Origin: Chloroflexota bacterium
Lineage (GTDB): Bacteria; Chloroflexota; Anaerolineae; Anaerolineales; Villigracilaceae
Reading direction: 5' to 3'
Assembly (NCBI GenBank): GCA_021787595.1
Contig: JAJYLQ010000003.1
Span: 144,852-208,851 of the forward strand
Length of the DNA stretch: 64,000 nt
Part shown: in pieces, positions 26,784 through 35,243 of the stretch
Layout of the letters: every line of letters starts with the position of its first letter
How positions within the stretch are numbered: position 1 is the first letter of the stretch
Made by a program: the position numbers and the translations under genes
The notes under the pieces: model-generated
Seen by the model: only the letters and a program-made list of their open reading frames with translations
Told to the model about the DNA's origin: nothing
The model's database searches: none

Positions 26784-27172
26784 CTCTTGCTATTCTGTAT
26801 GACTTATATTATGTATTACTTACTACTGCTATATAGTATCACGTAATAGTGGGGTTGTCAAGCAAAAAATAGACCCGCAAAAATAAAACGGCTGACGATT
26901 TCGAAATCAAACGCTTCTATACTTGGCACGGTCATAAATTGCGGTTTTCTTCCCCTGAATCGCGGGGCTAAAGCCGCCTGCTCACCTGTGCCTGCGGCAC
27001 TGGCGCAGGCAGTTCGTGGAAGTTGTCGCCATGGCGCCACGGCGACGCCTTCGGACTAGCACAATGAGTGGCGCCGAGGCGCCACTTTCATGTGCTGAGG
27101 CGGGGATTCATCCCCTGCCGAGTCCCATTAGGCAAAAGCGCAATTTGTGGCCGTGTTCAGTATACAAATCCT
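26784..27172. other. Gene-free region with promoter-like AT-rich part and GGCGCC hairpins
   Basis: The first 60 bases are AT-rich (TATATAG and ATACATAATATAAG) and probably hold the PadR operon promoter. The rest contains inverted repeats GTCGCCATGGCGCCACGGCGAC-like (given in part) and GTGGCGCCGAGGCGCCAC, plus GTGCTGAGGCGGGGATTCATC, which resembles the sequence after pepF. No convincing gene is seen. Confidence 0.5.
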
Positions 27173-27382
27173 TTACTTGAATGGATTTGTTTTTGCATAT
27201 TCTTCCTCCTTATATAACTGTAACCTTTGACAGATCGGCCCCCATGCCCCTGAGAGCGTTGTGGGCCAGCTTATCCATGGGTGCGCCGTCAAACTAATGG
27301 TCTTGATGGCGTTGTAGTATTTCTTGGTCAGGACCACGGCACTATGCTTTTGAACGACCACTTGATTACTAGGGACGCTCAC
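27173..27382 (-). CDS. Hypothetical small protein (uncertain)
   Basis: 69 codons from GTG at 27382, with AAAGAAA upstream, divergent from the LigB-like gene. The sequence has three Trp and no recognisable domain. It could be a remnant or non-coding. Confidence 0.3.
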   Translation of the reverse strand: MSVPSNQVVVQKHSAVVLTKKYYNAIKTISLTAHPWISWPTTLSGAWGPICQRLQLYKEEEYAKTNPFK

Positions 27383-27430
27383 TTTCTTTAAATGCTATAC
27401 TTATTTCAAACATCCAGAAGGAAACAACAC

Positions 27431-28240
27431 ATGACTTTAATTTATGCCTGCATCGCACCTCATGCTGGAGACTTGATTCCAGAAACCGTTGAAGACAAAA
27501 ACAAAATCGCACTGACGCGCCAAACCATTCAGGAAATGGGTTGGCATTTACAGGCGCTCGCGCCCGAAATCGTGATCGTCATCAACCCGCATGGATTCCG
27601 CGTGGAAAGCGCGTTGAGCATTTGCATCGCAGAAAGAGCCATCGGCGATTGGTCGCCGGATGTAAAGCTTGAATTTGATCTGGAGCCGGGTCTCGCAAAC
27701 GCAATCGCGGATAAAGCAACACAGATGAACGTCCCCGTTGTGAAATATATTTACGGCTCAAGCAGCGGCGAAAGTTGTTACATCCCTTTGGATTGGGGCG
27801 CGGTCGTCCCACTTTATTTTTTAGGTCATCGCTTCGATCCCAAGCCGAAGCTGGTTCACATCAGTCCCATGCGGACCCTGCCGCTTCCATTGCACTATGG
27901 CTTTGGCCGCGCGCTCGGACAAGTTATCAAGCAGTCATCGCAAAGGATTGCCCTCATTGCCAGCGCAGACCAGGCGCACGCGCATCAAGCCGACGGGCCG
28001 TACGGATTCGATCCCGCCGCAGATGAATACGATGCGCTGATGCAGAAAACGATTCGCACTGGGCAACTCGATCATCTTTTATCCATTGACTCAACGCTCG
28101 TTGAAAATGCAAAGCCTGATAGTTTGTGGCCGACATTGATTCTCGCTGGTGCGCTCAATGAAAATCCGATGCAAGGCAAATTGCTTTCCTATGAAGTGAA
28201 CGAATACTTCGGAATTTTGTGCGCTGAATATCAGACTTGA
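27431..28240 (+). CDS. LigB-like (class III extradiol dioxygenase fold) protein
   Basis: 269 residues. YACIAPHAGDLIPE and VIVINPHGFRV carry the histidines expected of the LigB/AMMECR1-associated metal site, and LIASADQAHAH plus a C-terminal YEVNEYFGILCAEY fit the family. Real ring-cleavage activity is unproven; related proteins also act in AmmeMemoRadiSam-like contexts. ATG at 27431 has AAGGAAA upstream; a TGCTATACT box at 27391-27399 lies within any longer reading. Confidence 0.75.
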   Translation: MTLIYACIAPHAGDLIPETVEDKNKIALTRQTIQEMGWHLQALAPEIVIVINPHGFRVESALSICIAERAIGDWSPDVKLEFDLEPGLANAIADKATQMNVPVVKYIYGSSSGESCYIPLDWGAVVPLYFLGHRFDPKPKLVHISPMRTLPLPLHYGFGRALGQVIKQSSQRIALIASADQAHAHQADGPYGFDPAADEYDALMQKTIRTGQLDHLLSIDSTLVENAKPDSLWPTLILAGALNENPMQGKLLSYEVNEYFGILCAEYQT

Positions 28241-28254
28241 TTTTTCAAAAAAGC

Positions 28255-28281
28255 AGAGACGGTTTAAAGCCGTCTCTTTTT
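28255..28281. terminator. Bidirectional terminator between convergent genes
   Basis: 8-bp stem AGAGACGG/CCGTCTCT with T-runs on both strands, between the LigB-like gene and the lipoprotein gene. Confidence 0.85.
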
Positions 28282-29789
28282 CATTTGCTCGTCGGCGTTG
28301 GATATGGCGTTGGGATCGCGCCCGCGCAGATGGCAGGCGGAGATGTCAGAGCAGGCGAAGTCGTCACGGCATCGCTCACGCTGCCAGTCGCGCCCGAGGC
28401 GCCCCACCAGTTGTTCGTCGCCGCAAATGGCACTTGATCCATGTTCCCGTTGTCAATATCTCCACCCGCATTGCCAGAAACTTTCGTGGCTTTATTCTCC
28501 ACGATGCAGCTGCCCGTAATTGAACCGGTGCCAGCCATATCAATCAAGATTCCGCCGGAAGCCAGCGCGCTGTTATCAGCTATAACGCTATCGGTGATCG
28601 TCAATGCAGTGGAATTACTATCGGGACCTTGAACATAAATCCCGCCTGCGACTGACTTCGGCGCCTGATTGCCGACGATGAAACTATCCTTGATCGTTAC
28701 AAGCGCATCACCGTTTGAACCGAGACTGTTGATTCCTCCGCCACCATGAGGAGTATCCGAAACCTCGGTTGCCACGTTGCCAGACACAACACTTTGATCA
28801 ACGACATTCACTGTGCCGCTATCGCTGTAAATGCCTCCGCCTTCGAAAGCCAGATTACTCACCAACTGGCTGTGGTCGAGCGTGACCGTTCCAGAGTCGT
28901 TATAAATTCCACCGCCGCCAAACGATTGATCTTGCGCGACGTTGGATGAGACAACACTGTTCTTCACCATCAACGCGCCGCCGTTATAAATTCCGCCGCC
29001 GTCATCGGTCGCGGTATTTCCCTGCACAACAGAATCATTCAACGTTAGCGTGGAATTCATGTCAGCTGCAAGCCCGCCGCCATCATAAGAAATGTTATTT
29101 GTAATCGCCACATGGTTCAATGTGGCTTGTCCCAAACCTATTTCCAAAGCACCGCCTTCGGACAAGTCAACGTTCGTGGTATCGCCGCCGCTGATCGTCA
29201 GATCGCTCAACGTCAGGTTTCCCACCATGACTTGAAAAATCCCAAATTTATTCGGCCCCGTGCGCTGGATGGTCGAGCCGTTTCCCAAAATGGTCACTGC
29301 AGTATAGATCACGGGAAAGCCACCCGGATCAAAACCGAATCTCCCTTCCGCGCCTTGCAGTGGCGGCGAACTTGTGTCGGGATCAGTCAACGTGTAAGTT
29401 CCCGTCGGCAGATAGATCGTACTGTTTCCCGCGGTCGCAACACATCCATCCTGATCCTTCTGCGTTTGCACAGCCCAAATTGCTTCACCTAATGAGCAGT
29501 TTCCATTCTGCTTGAACGGATAAATTTCCTGATCGAAAGTGTTGACAACCACCGCGCCCGACGGCATGGAAGAAGTGGGAGTCGGTGCTGCCACTTGCGT
29601 ACTCTTTGTCCGCGGAGCAGAAGTTGAAGCAGGAGGTTCGGTTGCATTTGAAACGCTGAAAGTACCCGCCGCCGCAGAAGGTGCGGGCGGAATCGGAGCC
29701 GCTGGATTCCCCTTTGCAACATTGTTGACCAAGCCACAACTAACAAACAACAAAATGATGACGGATAAACCAACAATCTTTTTGTGCAT
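28281..29789 (-). CDS. Secreted lipoprotein with right-handed beta-helix (choice-of-anchor Q-like)
   Basis: 502 residues. Signal peptide with lipobox FVSCG (Cys at about residue 18), then a Pro/Ser/Thr linker, then a beta-helix opened by CSLGEAIWAV and built of repeats such as DGGGIYNGG and GGGIYSDSG. TNNWWG near the end is shared with the 1646-residue adhesin. It should be tethered to the outer face of the membrane. ATG at 29789 is preferred, as AGGAAAAGA lies just upstream; ATG at 29801 is in frame. Confidence 0.8.
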   Translation of the reverse strand: MHKKIVGLSVIILLFVSCGLVNNVAKGNPAAPIPPAPSAAAGTFSVSNATEPPASTSAPRTKSTQVAAPTPTSSMPSGAVVVNTFDQEIYPFKQNGNCSLGEAIWAVQTQKDQDGCVATAGNSTIYLPTGTYTLTDPDTSSPPLQGAEGRFGFDPGGFPVIYTAVTILGNGSTIQRTGPNKFGIFQVMVGNLTLSDLTISGGDTTNVDLSEGGALEIGLGQATLNHVAITNNISYDGGGLAADMNSTLTLNDSVVQGNTATDDGGGIYNGGALMVKNSVVSSNVAQDQSFGGGGIYNDSGTVTLDHSQLVSNLAFEGGGIYSDSGTVNVVDQSVVSGNVATEVSDTPHGGGGINSLGSNGDALVTIKDSFIVGNQAPKSVAGGIYVQGPDSNSTALTITDSVIADNSALASGGILIDMAGTGSITGSCIVENKATKVSGNAGGDIDNGNMDQVPFAATNNWWGASGATGSVSDAVTTSPALTSPPAICAGAIPTPYPTPTSK

Positions 29790-29908
29790 TCTTTTCCTCA
29801 TGCTAAAATCGAGCTTTGCAGAATGAGAAAGTTATCGGCTATTCTATTTCAAATTCACGATTTGTCCAGAGAGGCATATAATAAACTTCACCAACTCAGG
29901 AGCGACGG

Positions 29909-31081
29909 ATGAGAATCCTTACTGTTGATATTGGCACAGGCACGCAGGATATTTTCCTTTACGATTCACGCCTCGACATCGAAAACGGCTTCAAGCTGAT
30001 CCTGCCATCCCCGACGATGATCATTCATCGCCAGATCAAGGAAGCGACAAAAAATCAAACGCCGATCTTATTGACGGGACATCAAATGGGCGGCGGACCT
30101 GCGGCCTGGGCCGCCGAAGCTCACGCTCGCGCGGGACTTCCCATTTACGCCACGCCCGACGCGGCAACCACCCTCAACGATGAACTCGATAAAGTAAAAG
30201 CACTGGGGATAAAGATTGTTTCGGAAGATGAAAGTAAAAAGCTAAAAGTAAAAAGCTTGGAACTGAAGGATTTCGATTTTGAATTGATCTCCAAAACCTT
30301 CAATGATTTCGGTATTTCATTGAGCGCCCTGGATGCAATTGCCGTCGCCGTTTTCGATCACGGCGCGGCGCCTGCCGGCGTCTCCGACCGGCAATTCCGC
30401 TTCGATTATCTCGACAGACGAATCCGTGAAAAAAATTCTTTATCGGCCTTTGCGTATCTTTCAACTGAGATTCCACCAATCATGTCTCGCTTGATTTCCG
30501 TCGCGGACTCGGCACACGGATTCGATTGTCCGCTCGTCATCATGGATACCGCGCCCGCCGCGGTGCTAGGGACAACGTTCGATCCGGTGGTGGCGAAATG
30601 CGAACGAAAATTGATCGCCAACGTCGGCAACTTCCACACGCTGGCCTTCCGACTCGCATCAAATGGGATTGAAGGTTTATTCGAGCATCACACGGGTGAA
30701 ATTGATTTGCCAAAGCTCGAGTCACTTCTGCGCGCATTGGCCGATGGCTCGCTCAAACACGAAGATGTTTTCAACGATATGGGCCACGGTGCGTTGATCT
30801 ATGGTAACCGACCGCTTGAACTTGGAAAAGACGATTTTGATGTTGTGGTGACGGGGCCGAGGCGATCAATGTTTACCCTCACTCCCAACCCCTCTCCCAA
30901 TGGGAGAGGGGTTGGGATGAGGGGTCTGATCCCGTATTTTGCAACACCCTTCGGTGACATGATGATCGCTGGATGTTTCGGTCTGCTGGCTGCAACGGCG
31001 GATGTAATGCCCGATTTGGCGGAAACCGTTTACGGGTCGCTGCGAGGTGGGCGCGGCGTCGCGCCGTGGGATGTGGATTAG
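29909..31081 (+). CDS. DUF1786 family protein
   Basis: 390 residues. The actin-like opening ILTVDIGTGTQDIFLYD and the segments LLTGHQMGGGPAAWAAEAH and FDHGAAPAGVSDRQFRFDY fit DUF1786, sometimes labelled pyruvate-formate-lyase-activating-like although it lacks the radical-SAM cysteines. Function unknown. A palindromic repeat is inserted in frame (30876-30925), adding TPNPSPNGRGVGMRG. CAGGAG precedes the ATG. Confidence 0.85.
   Translation: MRILTVDIGTGTQDIFLYDSRLDIENGFKLILPSPTMIIHRQIKEATKNQTPILLTGHQMGGGPAAWAAEAHARAGLPIYATPDAATTLNDELDKVKALGIKIVSEDESKKLKVKSLELKDFDFELISKTFNDFGISLSALDAIAVAVFDHGAAPAGVSDRQFRFDYLDRRIREKNSLSAFAYLSTEIPPIMSRLISVADSAHGFDCPLVIMDTAPAAVLGTTFDPVVAKCERKLIANVGNFHTLAFRLASNGIEGLFEHHTGEIDLPKLESLLRALADGSLKHEDVFNDMGHGALIYGNRPLELGKDDFDVVVTGPRRSMFTLTPNPSPNGRGVGMRGLIPYFATPFGDMMIAGCFGLLAATADVMPDLAETVYGSLRGGRGVAPWDVD
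30876..30925. repeat. Palindromic repeat inserted in frame in the DUF1786 gene
   Basis: ACCCTCACTCCCAACCCC and GGGGTTGGGATGAGGGGT arms with a CTCTCCCAATGGGAGAG core. Same family as the fmt insertion. Confidence 0.85.
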
Positions 31082-31085
31082 TCCA

Positions 31086-31436
31086 TCAATCGGAATCCGC
31101 TTCAAGTCGGCGCGAGAGGCGCTGCTTCATCGCAATGTCATACGAACGATTCAATAATCCAATTGCTTTTTCAATATCCCCATCTTCGCGCAAATAAAAA
31201 CTGATCCAGCCCGTGTCAGGCAAAATGTGATGCGGTTCAGCCAATCCGTGTGCGACAATTTCGTCGCGCACTTTTTTGGGGAAGGGAACGTCCACCAAAG
31301 TATCGCCGTGAATGTGACCGATCTCGCGGCGGCCAATCCGAAATTCCGTGCCGCCGAAGCGATGAGGGTGCGCTTCGACGCCATCCCAAGTAAGCAAAGT
31401 ATCAATGATTTGTTTCGACGCGCCATGAGCTGACAT
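31086..31436 (-). CDS. DUF5519 (luciferase-associated domain) protein
   Basis: 116 residues. The pattern VEAHPHRFGGTEFRIGRREIGHIHGD and DTGWISFYLREDGDIEKAIGLLN fits DUF5519, a small family annotated luciferase-domain, with no established reaction. GGAG lies five bases before the ATG. It is convergent with the DUF1786 gene, with only four bases between stops. Confidence 0.8.
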   Translation of the reverse strand: MSAHGASKQIIDTLLTWDGVEAHPHRFGGTEFRIGRREIGHIHGDTLVDVPFPKKVRDEIVAHGLAEPHHILPDTGWISFYLREDGDIEKAIGLLNRSYDIAMKQRLSRRLEADSD

Positions 31437-31464
31437 TTGATCTCCATAACAATAACAATCGCGC

Positions 31465-31556
31465 TGAGCGGAGCGGCGCTACAGGCGCCACGAAGTCGAA
31501 GCGATAATCGCAATGACTGCCCTTCGACTTCACTGCGTTCCGCTCAGGGTGATGAT
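31465..31556. repeat. Composite palindromic repeats (GGCGCC core and CCCTTCGAC type)
   Basis: GAGCGGCGCTACAGGCGCCACGAAG is followed by CCCTTCGACTTCACTGCG and TTCCGCTCAGGGTGATGAT. Fragments of the second type recur inside glmS. No gene is seen between the DUF5519 gene and glmS. Confidence 0.6.
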
Positions 31557-31662
31557 CAACCAATTTTATGTAACAGAGCAGGCAGACAAAGCGCTTCTTA
31601 CTTGATGAGTAACATCATCTATCACGGGTCGGTCAATCAGAATATAATCCGATGAAATATGT

Positions 31663-31712
31663 AGGGGCGGCGTCTTGCCGCCCAATAAGGGCGAGAAGAC
31701 CTCGCCCCTACA
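31663..31712. repeat. Palindromic repeat upstream of glmS
   Basis: GTAGGGGCGGCGTCTTGCCG and GGGCGAGAAGACCTCGCCCC-type arms, closing with CTAC, between a TATAAT box (31645-31650) and the glmS start. A transcript from that box would carry this hairpin in its leader. Confidence 0.7.
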
Positions 31713-31733
31713 TCAAAATCAGGAGACCAATTC

Positions 31734-33545
31734 ATGTGCGGTATCTTTGGATACGTTACCAATAAAGAAGAAAATCTCGGACCGATTCTGATCGAAGCTG
31801 CCAAGCGGCTGACCTATCGCGGCTACGACTCGGTCGGCGCGGCAACCATCAACGGCAGCAAAATTGATTTGCGAAAAGATGTCGGCAAGGTCGAAGGCGT
31901 TTCGGTGAAATATAATTTCACGGAGATGCGCGGTTCGCGCGGCATCACGCAGTTGCGCTGGGCGACGTTTGGCGAACCATCACAAATTAATGCACAACCG
32001 CATATTGATTCAGATGGCGATCTTGTTGGCGCGCATAACGGCAACGTGGTCAATAACGTCGAATTGCGCCAGCAATTTATTGCGGAGGGAATGACGGTCC
32101 GCTCGCAAAACGACGGCGAGACTTGCGTGCACAGCGTCGAACGGTATCTCAATCGCGGTTATGAATTTATAGATGCGATCCGACTTGCCTATGGCGATCT
32201 GCAAGGTGATTACGCGTTCGTGATCGGGCGCGTCAACGAAGATACGTTGTATGCGTTCAAAAAAGGTTCGGGCATGGTGGTGGGAATCGGCGATGGCTTT
32301 ACGTGTGTTTCGTCCGACCTGCCTTCGATCTTGCCATTGACGCGCAAGATCGTCCGCCCGCAGGATGGTGAGATCGTCACGCTATGGTCGGATCGAGTCG
32401 AAGTGAGATCGGTCAAGGATGGGAAGTTAATTGATCGGAAAGCAGAGACCGTCACGGAGTCGATGGATGCGGTGCAAAAGGGCGGGTATCCGCATTTCAT
32501 GTTGAAGGAAATCCATGAGCAGCCGCAGGTCGCGCGCGAGCTTTTGCATCTGCTCGATGGAAGTCCCGAAGTGGAAAGCCTGGTTGAAAAAATGAAGAAG
32601 GCGCGGCATTTGTATTTCGTCGCCTGTGGCACGAGTTATCACGCCGCGCTGATCGGCTCGGTCTATTTCGCGCAAATCGCGGGACGGCCCGCCATCCCGG
32701 TGCTCGCGCCGCAGTTCATCGCGCAATATGCGCCCGCGGTTGGATACGAAGATGTAGGCGTGTTCGTGAGCCAATCGGGCGAGACGAAGGATGTGCTCAA
32801 CGCGCTGGAAGCAGCCGAGTCGCGCGGCATGGCATCGTATGGTCTCGCCAACGTGATCGGCTCGACGCTGACCAAAGCCACATCGTTCTGCCTGCCCTTA
32901 TGCTGCGGATACGAAATCAGCGTCCCCGCCACGAAGACATTTACCAACCAGGTCATCACGTTTTTGTATCTGGCTTATCGCATGGCGGGACGCGACCCTT
33001 CGACAGGCTCAGGGCGGAGCACGCGCGAGCTGGAAACGATTCCCAAATTGATGGAAGCCACCATGGACGCCATTGGCTCGCAAGTCGAAGCGATTGCGAA
33101 AGATATCAATAAATGGAATGATATGTATTGTCTCGGCTATGGCGCGACGTATCCCATTGCGCTCGAGGGCGCGTTGAAGTTGAAAGAGATCACGTATGCG
33201 CACTGTGAAGGAATGCTTTCGACCGAATTCAAACACGGACCGCTTTCAGCAGTGAGCAAAGGCTATCCAATCGTCTTCGTCGCTGGACCGAATGATGTGC
33301 CGCTCATCATCAGCGGAGTCAACGAAGTGAAAGTGCGCGGCGCACGGGCGATTGTCATCGCCGAAGACGATCCGCGCCTGCGCGCCAACGCCGACGATGT
33401 GATCGCATTGCCAAAATCGGATGCGAATATCAGCCCGCTGCTGGGCGTCCTGCCATTGCAAATGCTTTCGTATCACATGAGCGTGATGCGCGGCTTCGAC
33501 CCTGATTTCCCAAGAAATTTATCCAAGACGCTGACGGTGGATTGA
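31734..33545 (+). CDS. glmS: Glutamine-fructose-6-phosphate aminotransferase (isomerizing)
   Basis: 603 residues. The class II glutaminase domain starts at Cys2 (MCGIFGYVTN). LRWATFGEPS, HNGNVVNN and DGETCVHSVE follow. Two SIS domains are present (FVACGTSYHAALIGS; VSQSGETKDVLNALE), and the C-terminus reads DFPRNLSKTLTVD. It makes glucosamine-6-phosphate for peptidoglycan and glycans. A short repeat fragment is inserted in frame at 32996-33018. Its 3' end is duplicated at 34405-34446. CAGGAG precedes the ATG. Confidence 0.96.
   Translation: MCGIFGYVTNKEENLGPILIEAAKRLTYRGYDSVGAATINGSKIDLRKDVGKVEGVSVKYNFTEMRGSRGITQLRWATFGEPSQINAQPHIDSDGDLVGAHNGNVVNNVELRQQFIAEGMTVRSQNDGETCVHSVERYLNRGYEFIDAIRLAYGDLQGDYAFVIGRVNEDTLYAFKKGSGMVVGIGDGFTCVSSDLPSILPLTRKIVRPQDGEIVTLWSDRVEVRSVKDGKLIDRKAETVTESMDAVQKGGYPHFMLKEIHEQPQVARELLHLLDGSPEVESLVEKMKKARHLYFVACGTSYHAALIGSVYFAQIAGRPAIPVLAPQFIAQYAPAVGYEDVGVFVSQSGETKDVLNALEAAESRGMASYGLANVIGSTLTKATSFCLPLCCGYEISVPATKTFTNQVITFLYLAYRMAGRDPSTGSGRSTRELETIPKLMEATMDAIGSQVEAIAKDINKWNDMYCLGYGATYPIALEGALKLKEITYAHCEGMLSTEFKHGPLSAVSKGYPIVFVAGPNDVPLIISGVNEVKVRGARAIVIAEDDPRLRANADDVIALPKSDANISPLLGVLPLQMLSYHMSVMRGFDPDFPRNLSKTLTVD
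32996..33018. repeat. Repeat fragment inserted in frame in glmS
   Basis: The core CCCTTCGACAGGCTCAGGGC is a partial palindrome like the intergenic element near 31522. In glmS it encodes DPSTGSGRS at a variable loop between the two SIS domains. Confidence 0.6.
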
Positions 33546-33576
33546 GAATCTTCAAACGTCCGAAGTTTTTATTTAT

Positions 33577-33584
33577 GCTACAAT
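33577..33584 (+). promoter_or_regulatory. Extended -10 (TGCTACAAT), leaderless start of the AbiEii-like gene
   Basis: TACAAT at 33579-33584, preceded by TGC, ends six bases before the ATG at 33591. Confidence 0.5.
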
Positions 33585-33590
33585 CATTTT

Positions 33591-34220
33591 ATGTTCAATG
33601 CGGGTTCCCTTACCTTCCAGGAGTTCATCATGAACGAATCCCTGCCGCTCGCGACGATTCAGGAGGCAGTTCTGGAGTTCTTGCGCGGACGCGATGATGC
33701 GGTTGTGTTCGGCGCGCAGGCGGTCAATGCCTATGTGCCGGAGCCGCGCATGAGCCAGGATATTCACCTGTTATCGACTTGTGCGAACGAACTTGCGGAA
33801 GAATTACGTGCTCATCTCAGCGATAAATTCCACATTGCGGTTAGAGTTCGCAAAGTTGCAGGCGAGCGCGGTTTCAGGCTTTATCAGATTCAAAAATCAG
33901 GCAATCGTCATTTGGTGGATATTCGGCTTGTTGCCAGCCTGCCGCCTTCACAACGAATCTCGGAAGTGCTTGTCGCTTCACCTGAAGAATTAATCGCATT
34001 GAAAGTCATTTCTTATCATCTGCGACGCGGTCAGCCTAAATCGGGAACAGATTGGCGCGATCTTGCGATGCTGTTATTGGCATTTCCAGAACTAAAACGC
34101 AAGGATGGTTTCGTCGCGCAGCGGCTCAAATCAGAACACGCGGGGAAAGATGTGATGGATTTGTGGAATGACCTGGTCGAGCAGGAAATCCAATCAACGC
34201 AAGAAGATGACGAGTATTAG
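33591..34220 (+). CDS. AbiEii/AbiGii-type nucleotidyltransferase-like protein
   Basis: 209 residues. FGAQAVNAYVPEPRMSQDIHLL matches the AbiEii nucleotidyltransferase core (G-A-x-A-V, Arg, D-x-D), and the later LIALKVISYHLRRGQPKSGTDWRDL block matches the C-terminal half. The second Asp of D-x-D is His here, so activity is doubtful. No AbiEi-like antitoxin is adjacent. The gene lies between glmS and a second copy of the glmS 3' end, as if it entered with DNA that recombined at glmS. In-frame ATG at 33630 is an alternative start. Confidence 0.65.
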   Translation: MFNAGSLTFQEFIMNESLPLATIQEAVLEFLRGRDDAVVFGAQAVNAYVPEPRMSQDIHLLSTCANELAEELRAHLSDKFHIAVRVRKVAGERGFRLYQIQKSGNRHLVDIRLVASLPPSQRISEVLVASPEELIALKVISYHLRRGQPKSGTDWRDLAMLLLAFPELKRKDGFVAQRLKSEHAGKDVMDLWNDLVEQEIQSTQEDDEY

Positions 34221-34277
34221 TATTACAGCGCAAAGTTAGAGTTTTGAGGGTTCTGCTCATGGCTTTTCTACCGTTTT

Positions 34278-34355
34278 CGCCCTCATCCCCACCCCTTCCC
34301 CCGAATGGGGAAGGGAGTCTCCTCTCCCTTCGGGAGAGGGAAAGGGTGAGGGAGA
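34278..34355. repeat. Intergenic palindromic repeat, compound CCCTCATCCCC type
   Basis: GCCCTCATCCCCACCCCTTC and CTCCTCTCCCTTCGGGAGAG arms end in GGGTGAGGGAG. It lies between the AbiEii-like gene and the glmS remnant. Confidence 0.8.
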
Positions 34356-34404
34356 ATTGGCAGGGAACGATTGCTCAACCTTGCGCGGTAATGTTAGATA
34401 ATTG

Positions 34405-34446
34405 GATTTTCCGCGCAATTTATCCAAGACGCTGGCGGTGGATTGA
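34405..34446 (+). pseudogene. Duplicate of the glmS 3' end (14 codons)
   Basis: It reads DFPRNLSKTLAVD plus stop, against DFPRNLSKTLTVD at the end of intact glmS (33504-33545). Of 42 bases, 37 match; four of the five changes are silent, so this copy evolved under coding selection in another glmS allele. Confidence 0.9.
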
Positions 34447-34493
34447 AGCTCAAGTTATCAAGGCTTCGTTTGCGGTGTGACCCGGCAAATTGA

Positions 34494-35225
34494 ATGTCAT
34501 CCCGAAGAGACTTCTTGAAGATAGCAACTGTGGGAGTGGGAACCGTGCTGTTGGGCGGCAGCGCTGCGTCCGAGCTGGTTGCGATCAAGCAGGGCCCGGA
34601 CGCAACACCTGCTTCAACGATCAATTACACGGGCAGGAAACTTTGCTTCGTATTGTGGGATCACCAACTGGCGCAATATAACTACCAGCCGCGCAATCTC
34701 AAGGCACCTGTTCCAGAAACCTGTCCGCTTTATTCGGGTGTCCTCAATCCGGTAACGCCCGCATGGGAAGCATATTGGAGAGGCATTCTTCATTTGTGCA
34801 ACCCAAACATGAGCGATGCGGACTTTGAAAGCTCGTGGAACAGCCTGACGATTTCGGGCCGGGCATTTACGGATTCCACTGATCCCGCATCCGGAAACTT
34901 TGCGTTGCATAGCCTGACTTGTGGCGGGGCAACACACGAAATGGTCACCGGCATTCCCGAAGGTCCATATATGCGGATTTATACGCTGAACAGCCGGAAA
35001 GATCCTCCGCCGATTCCAGCAAACGCCAATACCATTGACATCACCCGGCATTTCTTTGCAACATCCGGAAGCAATGTTCGATTGCCCGATGGAAGTTACG
35101 CCGTCTATGGATTTCCACAATTCGAGAATTGCATCATCCCATTGGTTAGCAAATCAGATACAGATTTGATCGCCACATCGAGAATCAAGGTGGTCACATC
35201 CATTCAACGCCCGTATAATCCATAA
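34494..35225 (+). CDS. Tat-exported hypothetical protein
   Basis: 243 residues. The N-terminus SSRRDFLKIATVGVGTVLLGG is a twin-arginine signal (SRRDFLK) followed by a hydrophobic stretch; cleavage is likely around residue 28. The mature part has no family I recognise; it has two Cys pairs and aromatic-rich stretches. No clear ribosome-binding site is seen. pepF follows after 18 bases. Confidence 0.65.
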   Translation: MSSRRDFLKIATVGVGTVLLGGSAASELVAIKQGPDATPASTINYTGRKLCFVLWDHQLAQYNYQPRNLKAPVPETCPLYSGVLNPVTPAWEAYWRGILHLCNPNMSDADFESSWNSLTISGRAFTDSTDPASGNFALHSLTCGGATHEMVTGIPEGPYMRIYTLNSRKDPPPIPANANTIDITRHFFATSGSNVRLPDGSYAVYGFPQFENCIIPLVSKSDTDLIATSRIKVVTSIQRPYNP

Positions 35226-35243
35226 ATAAAAGGAAACCCAGCC

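Noticed and set aside
33501-34446. Tn7-like transposon at glmS
   Set aside because: No tnsA-E-like gene and no end repeats are seen; only the duplicated glmS end and one cargo gene are present.
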